The position numbers and the translations under genes are program-made. Positions 12,318 to 24,800 of a DNA stretch of 64,000 nucleotides are shown here, one piece after another. Source of the DNA: Formicarius rufipectus. Taxonomy: Eukaryota > Chordata > Aves > Passeriformes > Formicariidae. The stretch spans positions 379,153 to 443,152 of the forward strand of contig VXAU01002247.1 in assembly GCA_013399695.1 (NCBI GenBank), written 5' to 3'. The notes under the pieces are model-generated. The model worked only from the letters and a program-made list of their open reading frames with translations. It had not been told where the DNA came from and ran no database searches. Position 1 is the stretch's first letter. Each line of letters begins with the position of its first letter.

Positions 12318-15300
12318 GCACTGTAAGTGATGTGATAAGTTTCACAAAGCAAAATACCAGCTTTTATTTTTAAAGTGAGTAGATAATCTAAGCTTGTGGC
12401 AAACTGCAGTAGTCTGCTTGAGTCTGTGTAATGTATGGGGATTTGACATCCACTTACATCCCAGGCCATTCTAGGAAGAGAGATAATGATTCTGGTGCCA
12501 GGCCAGGTTAAATGCATCTGGCACAATAGGCCCTGCAGATGCTCAGTTGGACAGATGCAGAAACTTGATGTTATCCTATTTTCAGATGCCAAACAGAGCT
12601 TATTCTGCTCTAACAAAGAAAGGACATAAGAGACATGAAAAGGAAGTGGTTTACCGCAACAATGGCATTCATGGCTTGTAATGCTCTTCCAATTACAAGG
12701 AGCAGACGATTGTTCATCATAAACGTTAGCAAGAGAAAGCTGAAAGAAGAGAAAAAGCAGGCTGCCATGAACAGGAATAGAAAGGCTGTAAGTGAAACTG
12801 CACACTCGCATAGGCTGATGCACATCTGGCATGACTCTGCTGTAATCAGCAGTTAGCCTGTACTTGCACCCATCCACACCACAGCTGAAACAAACCCCAA
12901 AAGCATTCCCCTGTAATTGTGGCAAATACCACTTCACCAAACCCCCTCTTTTGTTCTCCCTACAACACTGGGTCCCTCCCTTTCCAAAGAAATCTTTGCC
13001 TAAAAGTCATAACAATAAAGCTTATACACTTTCCTCACTTGTCTGTCACACAGTCTATTTGCATAGGAACTTCCAGCCAGGGTGGAGGGACCTGAGGATG
13101 GATTAAGTATAAAGAAGACCCAAACTCACAGTGTTTTCAAGCTTCTTCAGCCGAATGGTAGGCACCATGGGGGTTGGGGGGAAACACCAAACACAAACCC
13201 CAGAGGTTTTAGTGAGCCTTTGTGGGCCTTCTCATGAAAGTGGCCTTCTAGACATGACTATGGGGTTACCAGTAAGATTTTCTTTAAATGGTTGTTCAGT
13301 CCACTTTGGTAGGTGAAACTGAAATTTCTACTTTCTCATTTGGCTGTTTCTGGTGAGACACGCAGAGTATGTTAGGTTAGGGAGTGCCCCACCTTCAAAA
13401 CACAAATAGAAAAACCTCAGAGAGCTTCCATCTGCCCCAAAGTCATGTGTGACCATGGCGGTGTTATGAAATTGCAATAATAATACCTTCCTCCTGCAAT
13501 TTGCCACAAAGCCTTGTGACTGCTGAAAAACACATGTGGGCAGTGATGGAGGTGCATCCAGAAGGGACCAGAGACAAAGGGCTGTAAGTTGCCTTTGACC
13601 AGAAACTGCAACTGCTTTTTAGCAACCCAAATAAATAGACATCTCCCATTCCAAGGAGAGAAACCTCACATTAATCAGCGGCAGCAATGAAATGGCAAAT
13701 GTTGACTTCATTTTACATGAAACTACACAGATGAAACCGCTTCTTTTGGGCATATTCTTAGGTTTTTCTGATGAGGAAACTCCAAAGATACATGGGGGAT
13801 TTATCTTTCTCACAGTGTGACACCTGAGGATAACACCAGAGCAAAGAAACTACTGCATATGCCCAGGATCCCAAATCTTCCCAACAGCATCATCTGGAAA
13901 AAAGGCAGAGTCATGAGCACTCAACCTCTACCAGGAACCCCTTGGTACAAAAGAGCAGCTGTAATGCTGCACTAATCTGTGCAGGGCCTCAGAGAAATAA
14001 ATCTCTGTTTAAATTCACACCAGCCAGAGGCAGTGTGTCCAGTGAGATGCAAAACAGTAATGTATCAGTAAGGCATTGGCTGCTGACGAGATACATTCCT
14101 AAAAAGTGAGTGGCCCTTCTCCGATTAGTGTGAAAATATGGTCAAACCTTTCTGAAAAATCAATTTTTCTTAGCTGACTGATACAAAATTTGGTAGTTTC
14201 AGTCCAACACAAAGCCATGAATCAGAAGGCATGAATCAAATGACTATCCACAAGAGATAAATTTGGTATGATCTTCCCTAGCTCAGCAATGCGAAACAAC
14301 TTCCGAGCTTAATAACACTGGTTGACACTGGCATCATCCCAGTGGTTCCCAGCTCTTCCTTATTAATGTGAATATTTTTGGCTCAGCACTTCCACAGTTT
14401 TATAAACATTGAGGCTGACATAATTTAAGCTGCAAAAAGCATTTATAAGCATTAAAGATCAATAGCAAAGCTAACCTGAAACTTGAGCTAAGCTTTGATT
14501 CGTGCACGGAAGGTTTCTACTATTCAGGCTATGGGATGCCTTCAGCACAAAACTGAAATTTTCACTTGCTTTCTTCTCTGTAATAGAACAATGCCTAGAA
14601 CCAAATCATAAACCTCCAGGTTTGAGTTGTTCTGTTTGATTTCTGGGCATTCTGCAATGGATGCAGCATTACTCACTATTCTGAAGGTTCATGGAGACAT
14701 TTAGAATAAGGGCAGCTTTCACAAGGCAACACTCCTAGGTTGCTGCTAAAACAACTGCCTCCAAGAAATGCTTGCTACCGGTCCTGAACATTGAAAGATG
14801 CAAGATAGAGCCAGACCAGATGGATTTCACAGTAACATCACCCTTGTCACCAAGGATCATGCATACCATCTACTATGCCCAGAGCATAAACCAGCATTTG
14901 TTCAAAAGCAATACCAGATTTATGGTATTGTTGCACTAACAGTGAATGAAAAACAGTCCCTCAGGATTAATTGTCTAGGTCATCTGTGGTGAGCTCCATA
15001 CTCATGTCCCTGAGTTATAGTAGATAACCAGTTATCTAGTGCAAACTGAAAACTCCACCTAGCTTTTCCAGTGAGTGAAAATGGCCCTTAAGAAATCTCA
15101 TCTGACAGTTTTTTCTTTTTGAATGCAAATTCTTCACTGAAGACTCAAAAATGTCCATTTGACTCATCTTGCCAAGAATGACTTGGCAATTTTATTTCAG
15201 TATTCCTTACCTGCCAAATTAAAGAAAATATATTTCTGTGAGAAAAATAAATGTCTTCTTGACACATTTACAAATAAATGTTCAAAAGGTATGTGTGGTA

Positions 15301-16884
15301 CTGACAACTCAGTATAAATAGACTAGTACAAGTCAATTTAATATAACAGGGATAAGCAAGAAAAATGCATTTGGGAACATTACAGAGACCCTGGGGAAGG
15401 AATAAAGCAGGGAGGAAAAAGGCAAAACCAAAATGAAAGAACTGATGCTTCCCCTATTGCAGATATTTGCTGGTGGGCAACTCTGTACAATAAATTTTCT
15501 AGCACAGCACTTTCAGTCTCTGCTATAGGCTAAGCAGAGCAGTGCTGTCAGCACTTTAAATACCTTTGAACACCTTTGGTATTATTCTTCAAAGTGCAGA
15601 GAGACAGGAATAGGCTTGCAGCCCTAATGGTTGCAATGTGAAACAGAAAAATTGTAACCCAGAATGAAAAGTCCCAAAAGTCAGCAAAACCACTACATAG
15701 GATGGTTTGGGTTGCTTTGAGAGACTCATAAATAGACTGCCCCAAGTTTCTGGCAATAGGCTCTCTTTCTCCTCCATGCAAATCCAACTTCACTACATTA
15801 GGAGCTGCATGTGTGATGTAAAAAGTGCCATAAGTTGGTGCTTACTCAGTGTCATAGTCAGTGGCTGTGAGGTTGATCCTCATCTTTGGGCTGACCTGAT
15901 GTACATCAGTGGATCAAAGTTGTGAATATGCACCACTGGCCTGGCACATGTGCTCTGAACACTCAATGGAAAGACTGTGGTTCTCTCAAGCTGTTTCTCT
16001 TCCACATTTTATGTTTCTTCCTGCAGCACTGTTTCCCACAATGAATCTACAGAGAGATTCCTAAAACCAGCGTTTCAAAATAGAAAGTGCAGGCTTTCCC
16101 ATGTCTGAACCAGATGGGAGGTGTGCAACAGAGATGCACTAGGGACATATTTGATTTGTGTTATATGAAACAATCCTCTGTGACATATTCTGAACTGTCC
16201 TTCAGCAAGAGACCTGGCACAAGGCAGTGAAGATGGAGGCCGGGGAAGTGGACTGGGTTGAAGTAACAGGAGCTGTGCTTTCTCAGCATGCCTAAAGGGG
16301 ATGAATGAAAGAATATACCTCAACCTAAGTAGGAGCAACTAGTCCAAAAAGTCTTCATCTATTATGTTGAGGAGTGTGCTGATGAATGGGAAAGGAATGC
16401 ACAATCAGGTTTTGTCAGGTTTGACTTCATCAATCTTTCTGCTGCAAGTTCTGCCTCTCAGATTTGATACTCAGGTCTGGCCACAATACAAGAATTTTGT
16501 TTCACAATTCAGAAGAAAGAAAAAAAGAGGTTTTCTAATTTAAGTTTTTCAGATCTGTTTTCATTATGCATCAGAATAAGTCCACTATATTTCCAAAACC
16601 TTCACATGCAAGGCCCAGAAAGGAAAGAGGATGGAAGGCCAAGCAACAGGTAGGCTAGTGCCTCAGTGATTCTCCTCTGGAGAGGAAAGCCTGGCTCCCA
16701 GTTCACAAGTGCTGCCAGACAGGAGAGCGACAGCAACTTGGACTCCCCCAGCTGAAGGCCAGGGATGACCAGGTTTTCTCGCTGCCCCCTAGACTCCTTT
16801 AGTTAACTCTCTCACCTTCTGCCCCCATCTCCTTGGAATCAATCCACTCCATGTACATAATTACATATGAACTGAGCTACAGAG
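12318..16884. other. Unique noncoding sequence with the longest open frame
   Basis: About 4.6 kb with no recognised gene. The 223-codon minus-strand frame at 12269-12940 begins in this stretch, and its last dozen codons lie in the tail of the adjacent CR1. It has no signal peptide, domain or motif I can identify. Shorter open frames lie inside it on both strands. A plus-strand segment from about 12584 to 12783 has an acceptor-like 'cctattttcag' and a donor-like 'gtaagtg', but all three frames are closed. Confidence 0.5.
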
Positions 16885-16990
16885 AATGAGAGTATGCAGT
16901 CCAGTGGTTTGGAAGTTCCCGGGAGATGAAAGGGAGCTGCAGATTCAAATCCTTGCTCTGTCTGATTTGAAGCTGATTTCAATTAAGTAT
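16885..16990 (+). repeat. Ancient MIR-like (tRNA-derived) SINE head
   Basis: The stretch 'gtccagtggtttggaagttc' leads to 'attcaaatccttgctctgtc'. This parallels the 5' part of amniote MIR-type SINEs: a 'tagtggttagagc' box A region, then a 'gttcaaatccc' box B, then 'agctctgccac'. It is heavily diverged and lacks a clear 3' half. It is a relic, not a functional tRNA gene: no cloverleaf can be drawn. A library search would be needed to name the family. Confidence 0.5.
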
Positions 16991-18194
16991 TCACTGGAAG
17001 AAAGAGAAAAGGCCAGTGTAGCTTGGCAGTCAGGGAACCACTCCAGATTAGAGCACGGACTCAAACTTGGGGATGCACTTCCCAGGGAAACCTCCAAACC
17101 ACTGGCAGATCAATCAGCTCTCGCATGTGAAGCAGCGTGGGAGGATGGCTGAAGCACTCAGCCAGTTCTGGGGGAGCTGCCTCTTCTGGGGCCTTTGCTC
17201 TGAAAGGAAACCCATCAGAAGGCACACATCCAGCCAGTGTGCTTGAATCATCATGTGAACCGATGTACAAGCATGTCTATGTCCCCCAGCCCCATCATGT
17301 AGGCCCCACTCACACAGTCTCCCTCCAGAATTTGAAGAGTTTGACATCAAGCGTCTCCAGAACAGGACTCGTTTTCCCGCAATTCCCCTAACAAACTAGG
17401 AAGGTTTTCTGCTGACATTATGGTTGAAACATACATTCTCTCTAAAAGTTCCAGAGAAACATCATTTCCAGGTGGAAAAGTTGGCCTTGAATTGTATGGG
17501 ATGGATACAATACTATTAAAGAACAACAAAATTATCAACCATAATGTGGGAAAAGAAGTTCTTGACAAATGTTTCTGTTTCAGATTCAGAAGGAAGCATA
17601 ATGATATATTCAGAACCTAACTTGATAATTACTGTTCCACTGGCAAATAGCAATGATGTTAAACAGCAGTCATTAATAACAACATTTGTAAATCTGCAGG
17701 ACTTGATTACAGTCTTGGTGAAGATTGCCAGCTGACAGGAACAGATGCAAAAAGGAAAAATATTTCCGTCTTTTAAGGTGTTTAGTTTGCTCCCACACAA
17801 CAATCCAGCAGTGCTAAATGGCTTAAAAGCTGTCTAATGAGTGTATTTCTAGAACTAATTTAAGCAAAATCACTCTCATTTAGTGAGGTGTTCCATCTGG
17901 AGTTTAGAGGAGGATCTATTTTTCATGTCATCTATTCCTGTCAATGGCATCTATACCAACAGTGTAGACAAAACCAAAACCACCATGGTAGAAGTTTGAG
18001 ACAACACCAAAGGGATTACAGGATAATAAAAGTGATGAGGGGAACAAGTTTGCTGTAAGGATTAATTCCTTGTCATTTCTATTACTTGAATTTTCAGAAC
18101 CAAATGTAAGTCATGCATCTTGCAACAAAATCTTTATGTCACACTTTAGGCTATGAACCAGCAATTCAGATATAATTAACTTTGCATAAACTTC
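16991..18194. other. Unique noncoding sequence with a possible terminal-exon-like segment
   Basis: No gene is recognised. Both strands stay open for about 150 bp around 17580-17735. The plus-strand segment follows an acceptor-like 'atgtttctgtttcag' and ends in TGA. It is discussed among the findings and is not called as a gene. Confidence 0.5.
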
Positions 18195-18832
18195 ATGGTC
18201 ACACTAGATAATCAGCTGAACATGGCCCTCCAGAGCAATTCTGATCCTTAGATAAATAAGCAGGGGAGTTTGAAAGAGTCAGAGTATAGCTCTAGTGAGA
18301 GTATTGCTGAAATACCACATGCAGTTCTGGCATCCAAACTTCTCAAAATGCATTCAAAATTTGGAAAAGATTCAGAAAAGAGCTACAAGAATGACCTGTG
18401 GTCTGGAAATCAGACTGAGACTAAAGAAGCTTAATCTGATTTATCCCAGAGAAGTTTAAGAAGTAATGTGATCACATCTCACAGACACCCAGATGGTAGA
18501 GTAACTATTACAACTATGAGAAAGAAATTTTTAACTGTAGGTGTCATATCTGGTGTAAAAAGCATAATGAAACCCACTAGGTAGAAGCCAAAACTGGACA
18601 AACTTCAAGTGTGGGGCATATATTTTCTTTAAACTATGAACAGCTTGAATATGAATATGAATAACTGAGTATCATAGTCTTTAAGGAAAGGCTAAAAGGT
18701 GTCCATATATTATGGACAGGAAAATTTAAGAGGTGCTGCAATGAAATTTGTAGATGTGTTATACAGGATGTCAGACTAGAAGACAACTGTAACCTATACC
18801 GGGTTTAAAAATCTCTGAGTGTATAGCTATAA
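18195..18832 (+). mobile_element. Old CR1 LINE, C-terminal ORF2 fragment plus 3' tail
   Basis: The longest CR1 copy in the window, about 640 bp. Landmarks in order are 'ataatcagctgaacatgg', 'cacatgcagttctggcatcc', 'agaaaagagctacaagaatg' and the 3' marker 'gtgttatacaggatgtcaga'. These match the older amniote CR1 type ('gtgttatacaggaggtcagactagatgatc'), not the younger bird subfamilies. Short protein remnants such as MQFWHPNFSKC and KRFRKELQE (followed by a stop) are readable. Divergence is high, with many stops and indels, so the insertion is old and may predate the radiation of modern birds. The 5' boundary is approximate because similarity fades gradually. Confidence 0.85.
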
Positions 18833-21800
18833 TTGCCTCATTTTTCCTCTTTCTAAAGGAAGATGGTCACTGGTTTTACTACATCATTTCCTAAGTGTCA
18901 GCATCTGTCAGTATTGGACACTTTGGGTATATAATTATGTAAGAAGAACCTCGTTAAATATCCACTGCTAAAAATAACTTTTAAGAAGCTTTAGCTCTCT
19001 TATCATAAGTTAAATAAAAGTCCTGCTTCATACTGCAGAAAGACATTGCTTATCTTCTTGTAATAACACAGAGATTCTGGGTCTCCAGAAGATTCACTTG
19101 AGTGGACTCTACTGATTTTGACTTTCTCCTCAACTATCAAAGAAGGTTTCTGTTTTTCCTTAAGCCATAAGGAAGCTTCAAGAACTAGCACAGGAAAATG
19201 CTGATTTTTACAGAGACCAGTATTTCTTCTGAACATTTTATATGGCAAATAGTCACATCAATAGGTCAGATAAGATTCAAGGGAACTCAAATATTCTCTG
19301 TTCATTTCATCAGTCTTGTAAGTACCATCAAATGTTGCCCTTCCGTGACTGCTATCACTGCACACTAGGAGGAGGTTCCATTTTCTGTAGGAGATCGTTA
19401 CCTACTTGAGCAGCAAGAACTTACTTAAAATTGATGTTGGTGCAAAATAACTTTCATTTAAAATAAGCAACAAAAGAGAACATACCTGGGCTCATGTTTC
19501 TCTAGGAATTCTGTGCTGGTTCAGTAGTGTTCACTTCACAAACACTTTAGCAAATCTCCAATGATTAATGGCTTTTCTTGGCTTCCAATAGAGAGCAGGA
19601 GTGTCCTTGCAGTTGTGGTCAAGTCTTCCTTTGATTTTTGGGATTCATTGAACCCAAAAACATATCTAATGCAGTAGAGGGAAAAGAGATGGTCCACTGA
19701 TATTTTTAGCAAGAACTTTCCCCCCTTATTCTCCTCCCTGTGGGCTAATAGCCAAAGCAGAAGCAAAGGTGTCAATGGTCTGATCCTTGTCTTACAGAAA
19801 CATAATGCTTTGATCTCATTAGTAAAAGTCTCAGCCTCACAACAGATGCCATGCCAGCACATCAGTCCTCTGTACAGGACACTAACAGCTTGCATTTAGT
19901 GCTACAGTGGCAACCAGCAGAGTCAGCATCTGCCAGTGAACACGGTGCTCTACTAGACAAGAGGACCACTTATTCCTCTTTTAAGCCCTTCTAGCCCCCA
20001 TATCTAGGCATGAGAAAAACTCAGTATCTCTCACTCTTTGATAGCCAGTACTAAATACTGACTATTAAAAGTGTCACTTCTATGTAGACTTCTGCCTTTG
20101 TTCTGCATGATACAGGTAGCATAGCCTTCTTCTCCTGACACTGAGACACGGGAGTAAGTCTTCTGCTTGCCTTTCAGCTCACTTCCAAGATTAAGCATAC
20201 AGATCTTCAATTAGTTTCACAGCTAAAAACACCTTCCAATATGTTAAGTATAAGAGCAGGACTTTCACATTTTGTTCAGAATTTGTGCCTGGTGCTTTCT
20301 ACTAACACAGGGTTGTATTTGTCCACATGCTCTGCATAGGGATAAGGTGAACCTAAGTAACTCTAGTCCAGCAGGCTGAAGCTCCCTAATATTCAAGAAG
20401 CAGCATGTTCCAAGACAAGAAGAGACTGCTCTACCATTGACTTAAAGAGCATTGCTCCTAAATGGATAGAAATCTGGAATTGCTACAGTGTAAAAATTAA
20501 TGGTATTTGTTGTATTGCACAGTGGTAGTCTCACAGAGGGATTAGCACTTCAGCATACTTGGTATTGCACAGTCTCCTACTTGCCTTGTAATTAAACCAT
20601 GTGATCCTCTTCTGCTCCTTCCACCTCCCAGTAATGACCCAGCATAGCATCTGTGGAGGGCAAATATCAGACTGTTCTGTGAAATTTTGAAATACAAAAT
20701 CCTTCTCATGAGATGCAACAAAGTGAAAATTCAAGATTATGTATAATAATTTCAATACGCTATAGCAATATTACCTGGCCAGTATATTTTCGTTGCCCTC
20801 CCTTATAATTCTCTTCTGTTCCAGCATGCCACACTCACCCACTTGCTCAAGAAAAAAACCCAGAAGGCTGTATCTTCTTTGCAGAGCTAAACAGGGTGAA
20901 AGACTGTCTGGGCATGATCAACTTGGATGTTGCAGAGCCAAAATAGTAAAACTAGCACACGCTTAGCCTGCAATATCTGTATGTACTGCAAAGGTGTCAG
21001 GCCTCTCAGTGCTGTCCTGACTTGGCAGGACCCAGGCCAACTTGTATTCGGCTCTGCTATTCCACCCTTGCCAGGGATGGGGAACAGCAGCTGGGGAAGT
21101 ATTCCTGATGCCTGGGAAACACGGCTTGCCTGCAGACACAGTGCCACATGCAGCACATCCCATGGCTGCCCTCCAGGCCGGGGCCACCGCGCTCACCACG
21201 CGGCTGACGCAACCTGCAGCAGGAGGGGAGCCTGCACCGCAGACGGAAGTGGGAGACGGGGTCTGAGAGCATCAGTCTTGTCCTGACAGCCTTTGACTAG
21301 ACAGCTCTGGTTACAGCAGCTGAAGATCTGAGCTGCAACGCACAAATCCGGCATGAACGACACAAAAATGGAAAGCATCCTGTGATGGGGAACATCTGCT
21401 TAGGCGGTGAAAACCCCTTGGAGTGCATCATTCTGGGTGAATCAGCACAGATGAGACAGCTGTTCAGCTGCCTGAGTGGCTGATTTAATTTTTTCCCAGC
21501 TTAGCTTTGTGCCATCGCGAAGATTTATTAGCTGAAGCACTGCACAATTCCAGGAGGTGCGGTTATCAGGAAGTACTTGGCTCCCCAGCTCTGTTACTGG
21601 GCTTTGCACTGCATAAATTACAAGGTGTGCACTGAATAGCAGATAAGCAGACCCTCCGTTATGCCTTGTGGTTCTGAATTGTCATTCCTCACTGTGTCTC
21701 CATGTTGGCACTGATAGCAGTGAACAAGATTGAGATTCTTTACTGGTGTAGATCGGCATCAACCTGCCAAAATCAGTGATGCAATGTGGATTTGCCCTTG

Positions 21801-24800
21801 CTAAGCATCTGGCCCATCTTCAAAACTCTCTGGATGAAAACTATTGGGTTTCAGGAACTGAAGCTGTGATATTCCCTGTAATTATGCTGACAGTGTGAGT
21901 TGGGATTTGTCTTAGCCCTTGCTGTGCTTCTGCAGTTGCTGTAGATGGGAAGAACAAATCTTGTTCTTTGGATATTCTTGTTCATCTCCTCTGACAAAAC
22001 AGAACTGTGGTCACTTGACACAAGATAAGTGTTAACAGCTTTATCAAACTTACGAAAATGAGTCCAGGAGAAAGAGAAGATCCAGTCCCTAAAATGAGTT
22101 CTGTAGGGCTCTATTTCACCTGTTGCTCTCCAGAGTCTATGTCACCCCAGAGCTGCTCAGACAGAGTGAAAAATCACAGTTATATTTTCTTCTCTGTCTG
22201 GCCAAGGCAGTGGTTCCCTTCTCATACAAGGCTAACATTGAACCAGGTCCATGTAGGTCAGTTGGCCAATATTGTTTTTTGTTATGCATACCAAAAACTT
22301 ACCAGCAAATCGTCATAATTTGTCATAATTGTGAACAAAAATGTGCTAACAGAAAATAAGTAAGAAAAAACCCCAAAACAAAACTGTTTTGTGATACAAC
22401 TCAGGCAACCTGAACACTTCACAGTATCATCTTTGAATAAAAACATCAGTTTTCAGTTTATTTCTGAGAAAAAAAAAATTAAACACTTCTACACACTGTA
22501 GACACTTCAGAGGTCCAGAAATATCACAGAAACTCCAATTCTCTGTCAAAGCTGAAAGTTACGAAGCAAAATTTTGATAGGGTCCACCTGAATAAACCTT
22601 GAAAAAAGAAATCTGTGCCACTGTTTTCTTACTCATACCTCAGCAGTAGCCATTTTATGACCATGGATGCAGAACTCAGGTGTAAGCCACAATTCAAAGA
22701 ATGCATGAATTTTGTCTAGCTCTGCACTTGGCCATAAATCCCAACACCTTGACGGAGACATGAAATAAAATAACCATTTTTCTCCTTCTGGCCTAACCTA
22801 TAGTTATAACCACAGCTTTGGTTGGAGCAGACTACAACAAAAGATGCTCCTCATCTTCTCCCTGAAATATGACTTTCCTGTTCTTTAATCAATTAATTCC
22901 AAATACCGTCCAGTTTATTGATGACCTGAGACATAGAAGACATGCAAATATGTTGCTCTTGAAGAGACAGGTCTTTGATCTAATGACACCACAAATGGTT
23001 GGTTGTGTAACACCTATCTACCAGTGTTGGAGTATTTGTACCAGTATAAAGAATAAATCAGTGCCCAAGCAAAATCTGGAAATTCAAACAACTGCCACTT
23101 GAATAAATTTTGAAGTCAGAACAATAGTTTTGCTGAGATTATTTTATAGATGTCTCTGCTCCATGGAACCAGACCCTAGCTCCTTGCTATGCCCCATGAA
23201 ACCGCGATTACAGCACTCAGCATAGTGCTGTTTTCATATCTCCCAGAAGAACATCAAGCAGTCTGTAAGCACCCTGTGAACCCAGGGTAAGCATTTTGCT
23301 GGAAAATATTGATATCAAAAAATATACATAGCCTTGCTCTAGGGAGACACCAAAACCCCAACCTAAACATTTCCAAATTCTCCTGAAGAGACAGATAAGG
23401 GAACACAGCATCTTTTAAAAGCCAGGGGATGGCCAAGAAATCAGCTGACCCTAATCTTCATGTCCTCCTTGAAGCAGAACTCAGTTCTTGGCAATTTTAT
23501 CTGATTTACTGTTAAAAAATTGCGAAGCAGAAATTGAATAAAAAGATCAGGTTGTCAGCTCATAACAATAGGTTGCTAAGTCTTGGCATACAATAAAATC
23601 CAAATTAATGGAAAATTATAAAAAGCCCTCAGGACAGTCATCTGGCTATCAAACTGACACACCACATTGCAAAGTATAGTTTACTTTATCTATACTGCTT
23701 AACATGGCTTGAGTAATGTGACTTCTCAGCCTAAGGGACAGATCTCCAGGCCCTGAGATCACCTCCCTCCTAGCACTTTGCTCTGATATTTCTGAGAGCA
23801 ACTTGTTGAAGATGAATACTTGCTTGCCTCACAATCTTAAGGTCAGCACCTTAAGCGCAGAAATGGGATAAAGATTACCACAGTGTTTATTTTTATCTCC
23901 TGCAAGGATTTTATCTTCCCAAAGTTTTGTGTTACTGCTCAGCAGGATGTAACAAGTTACTCTGACAACAATGTAAATTTGTTACTGTCATGCCATTCTA
24001 TTGTCATGTTGCTATGCTGTATTTCCAAAATGAAAACTGATTGGTTACAAATCACAAAATCAATAGACGAGATACTTGCTATCAAAGCACTGTGGGAAGA
24101 AAGGAATTAGTTTCAGAACTGGGTGTTTACAACAAGAGTTTCTGCAAAGAAACAACTTTTAAACTTAACTTTATTAAATTCAGAGTTTGAATACTTTTCC
24201 CCTTGGTAAAGGCCTTTTATCCATTAACACTGGAAAACAGCCTTTTGTGGGATTCATTCCAAATCAAATTTAGGAGAGAAGCAGGGATAGTGTGTTCACA
24301 GACACATATGTGCAATTAAATGAGTACATGCTCTCATAACAAAGAGCCAACTCAATTACCTCCCAAGTATAAAGCTTACAAAGAAGATGATGTGAACTCT
24401 ATTCCAGAAAGTTTACTGAGCAAACATGAGAGAAAGAATGTGGAAGAAATTTATGTGAAAGTAAATACTTCATACCTTATAAAATCCCCATTGGCTGATT
24501 ACTAAATACTTTTGGAAATGCCAATTAGTCAGGTGTCTCTTTGTCCTTTTTAATTCTCCTACCCTTATTAAATCAATATTTCAGACAACTTATTGGCTCC
24601 CCGAAGTCTAGGTCAAACAGAGAGGTAAGAAGAGGTGGAATGAAAGGCTGCACTTAATTTTGTGCCATGATCTAACTGTGGGTGAGGAGAGAAGGAATAA
24701 TTTAGATTGATTAAATAACTAAATATACAATGCCTGTAAAGAAAAATCGGCCTTCGCTCACAAGAGTATCAAGACAATCTCTGACCAAAAACCATTACCC

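Noticed and set aside
12584..12783. Plus-strand segment between 'cctattttcag' and 'gtaagtg'
   Set aside because: The splice-like borders are good, but all three frames contain stops, so it cannot be an ordinary coding exon. A noncoding exon remains possible but unsupported.
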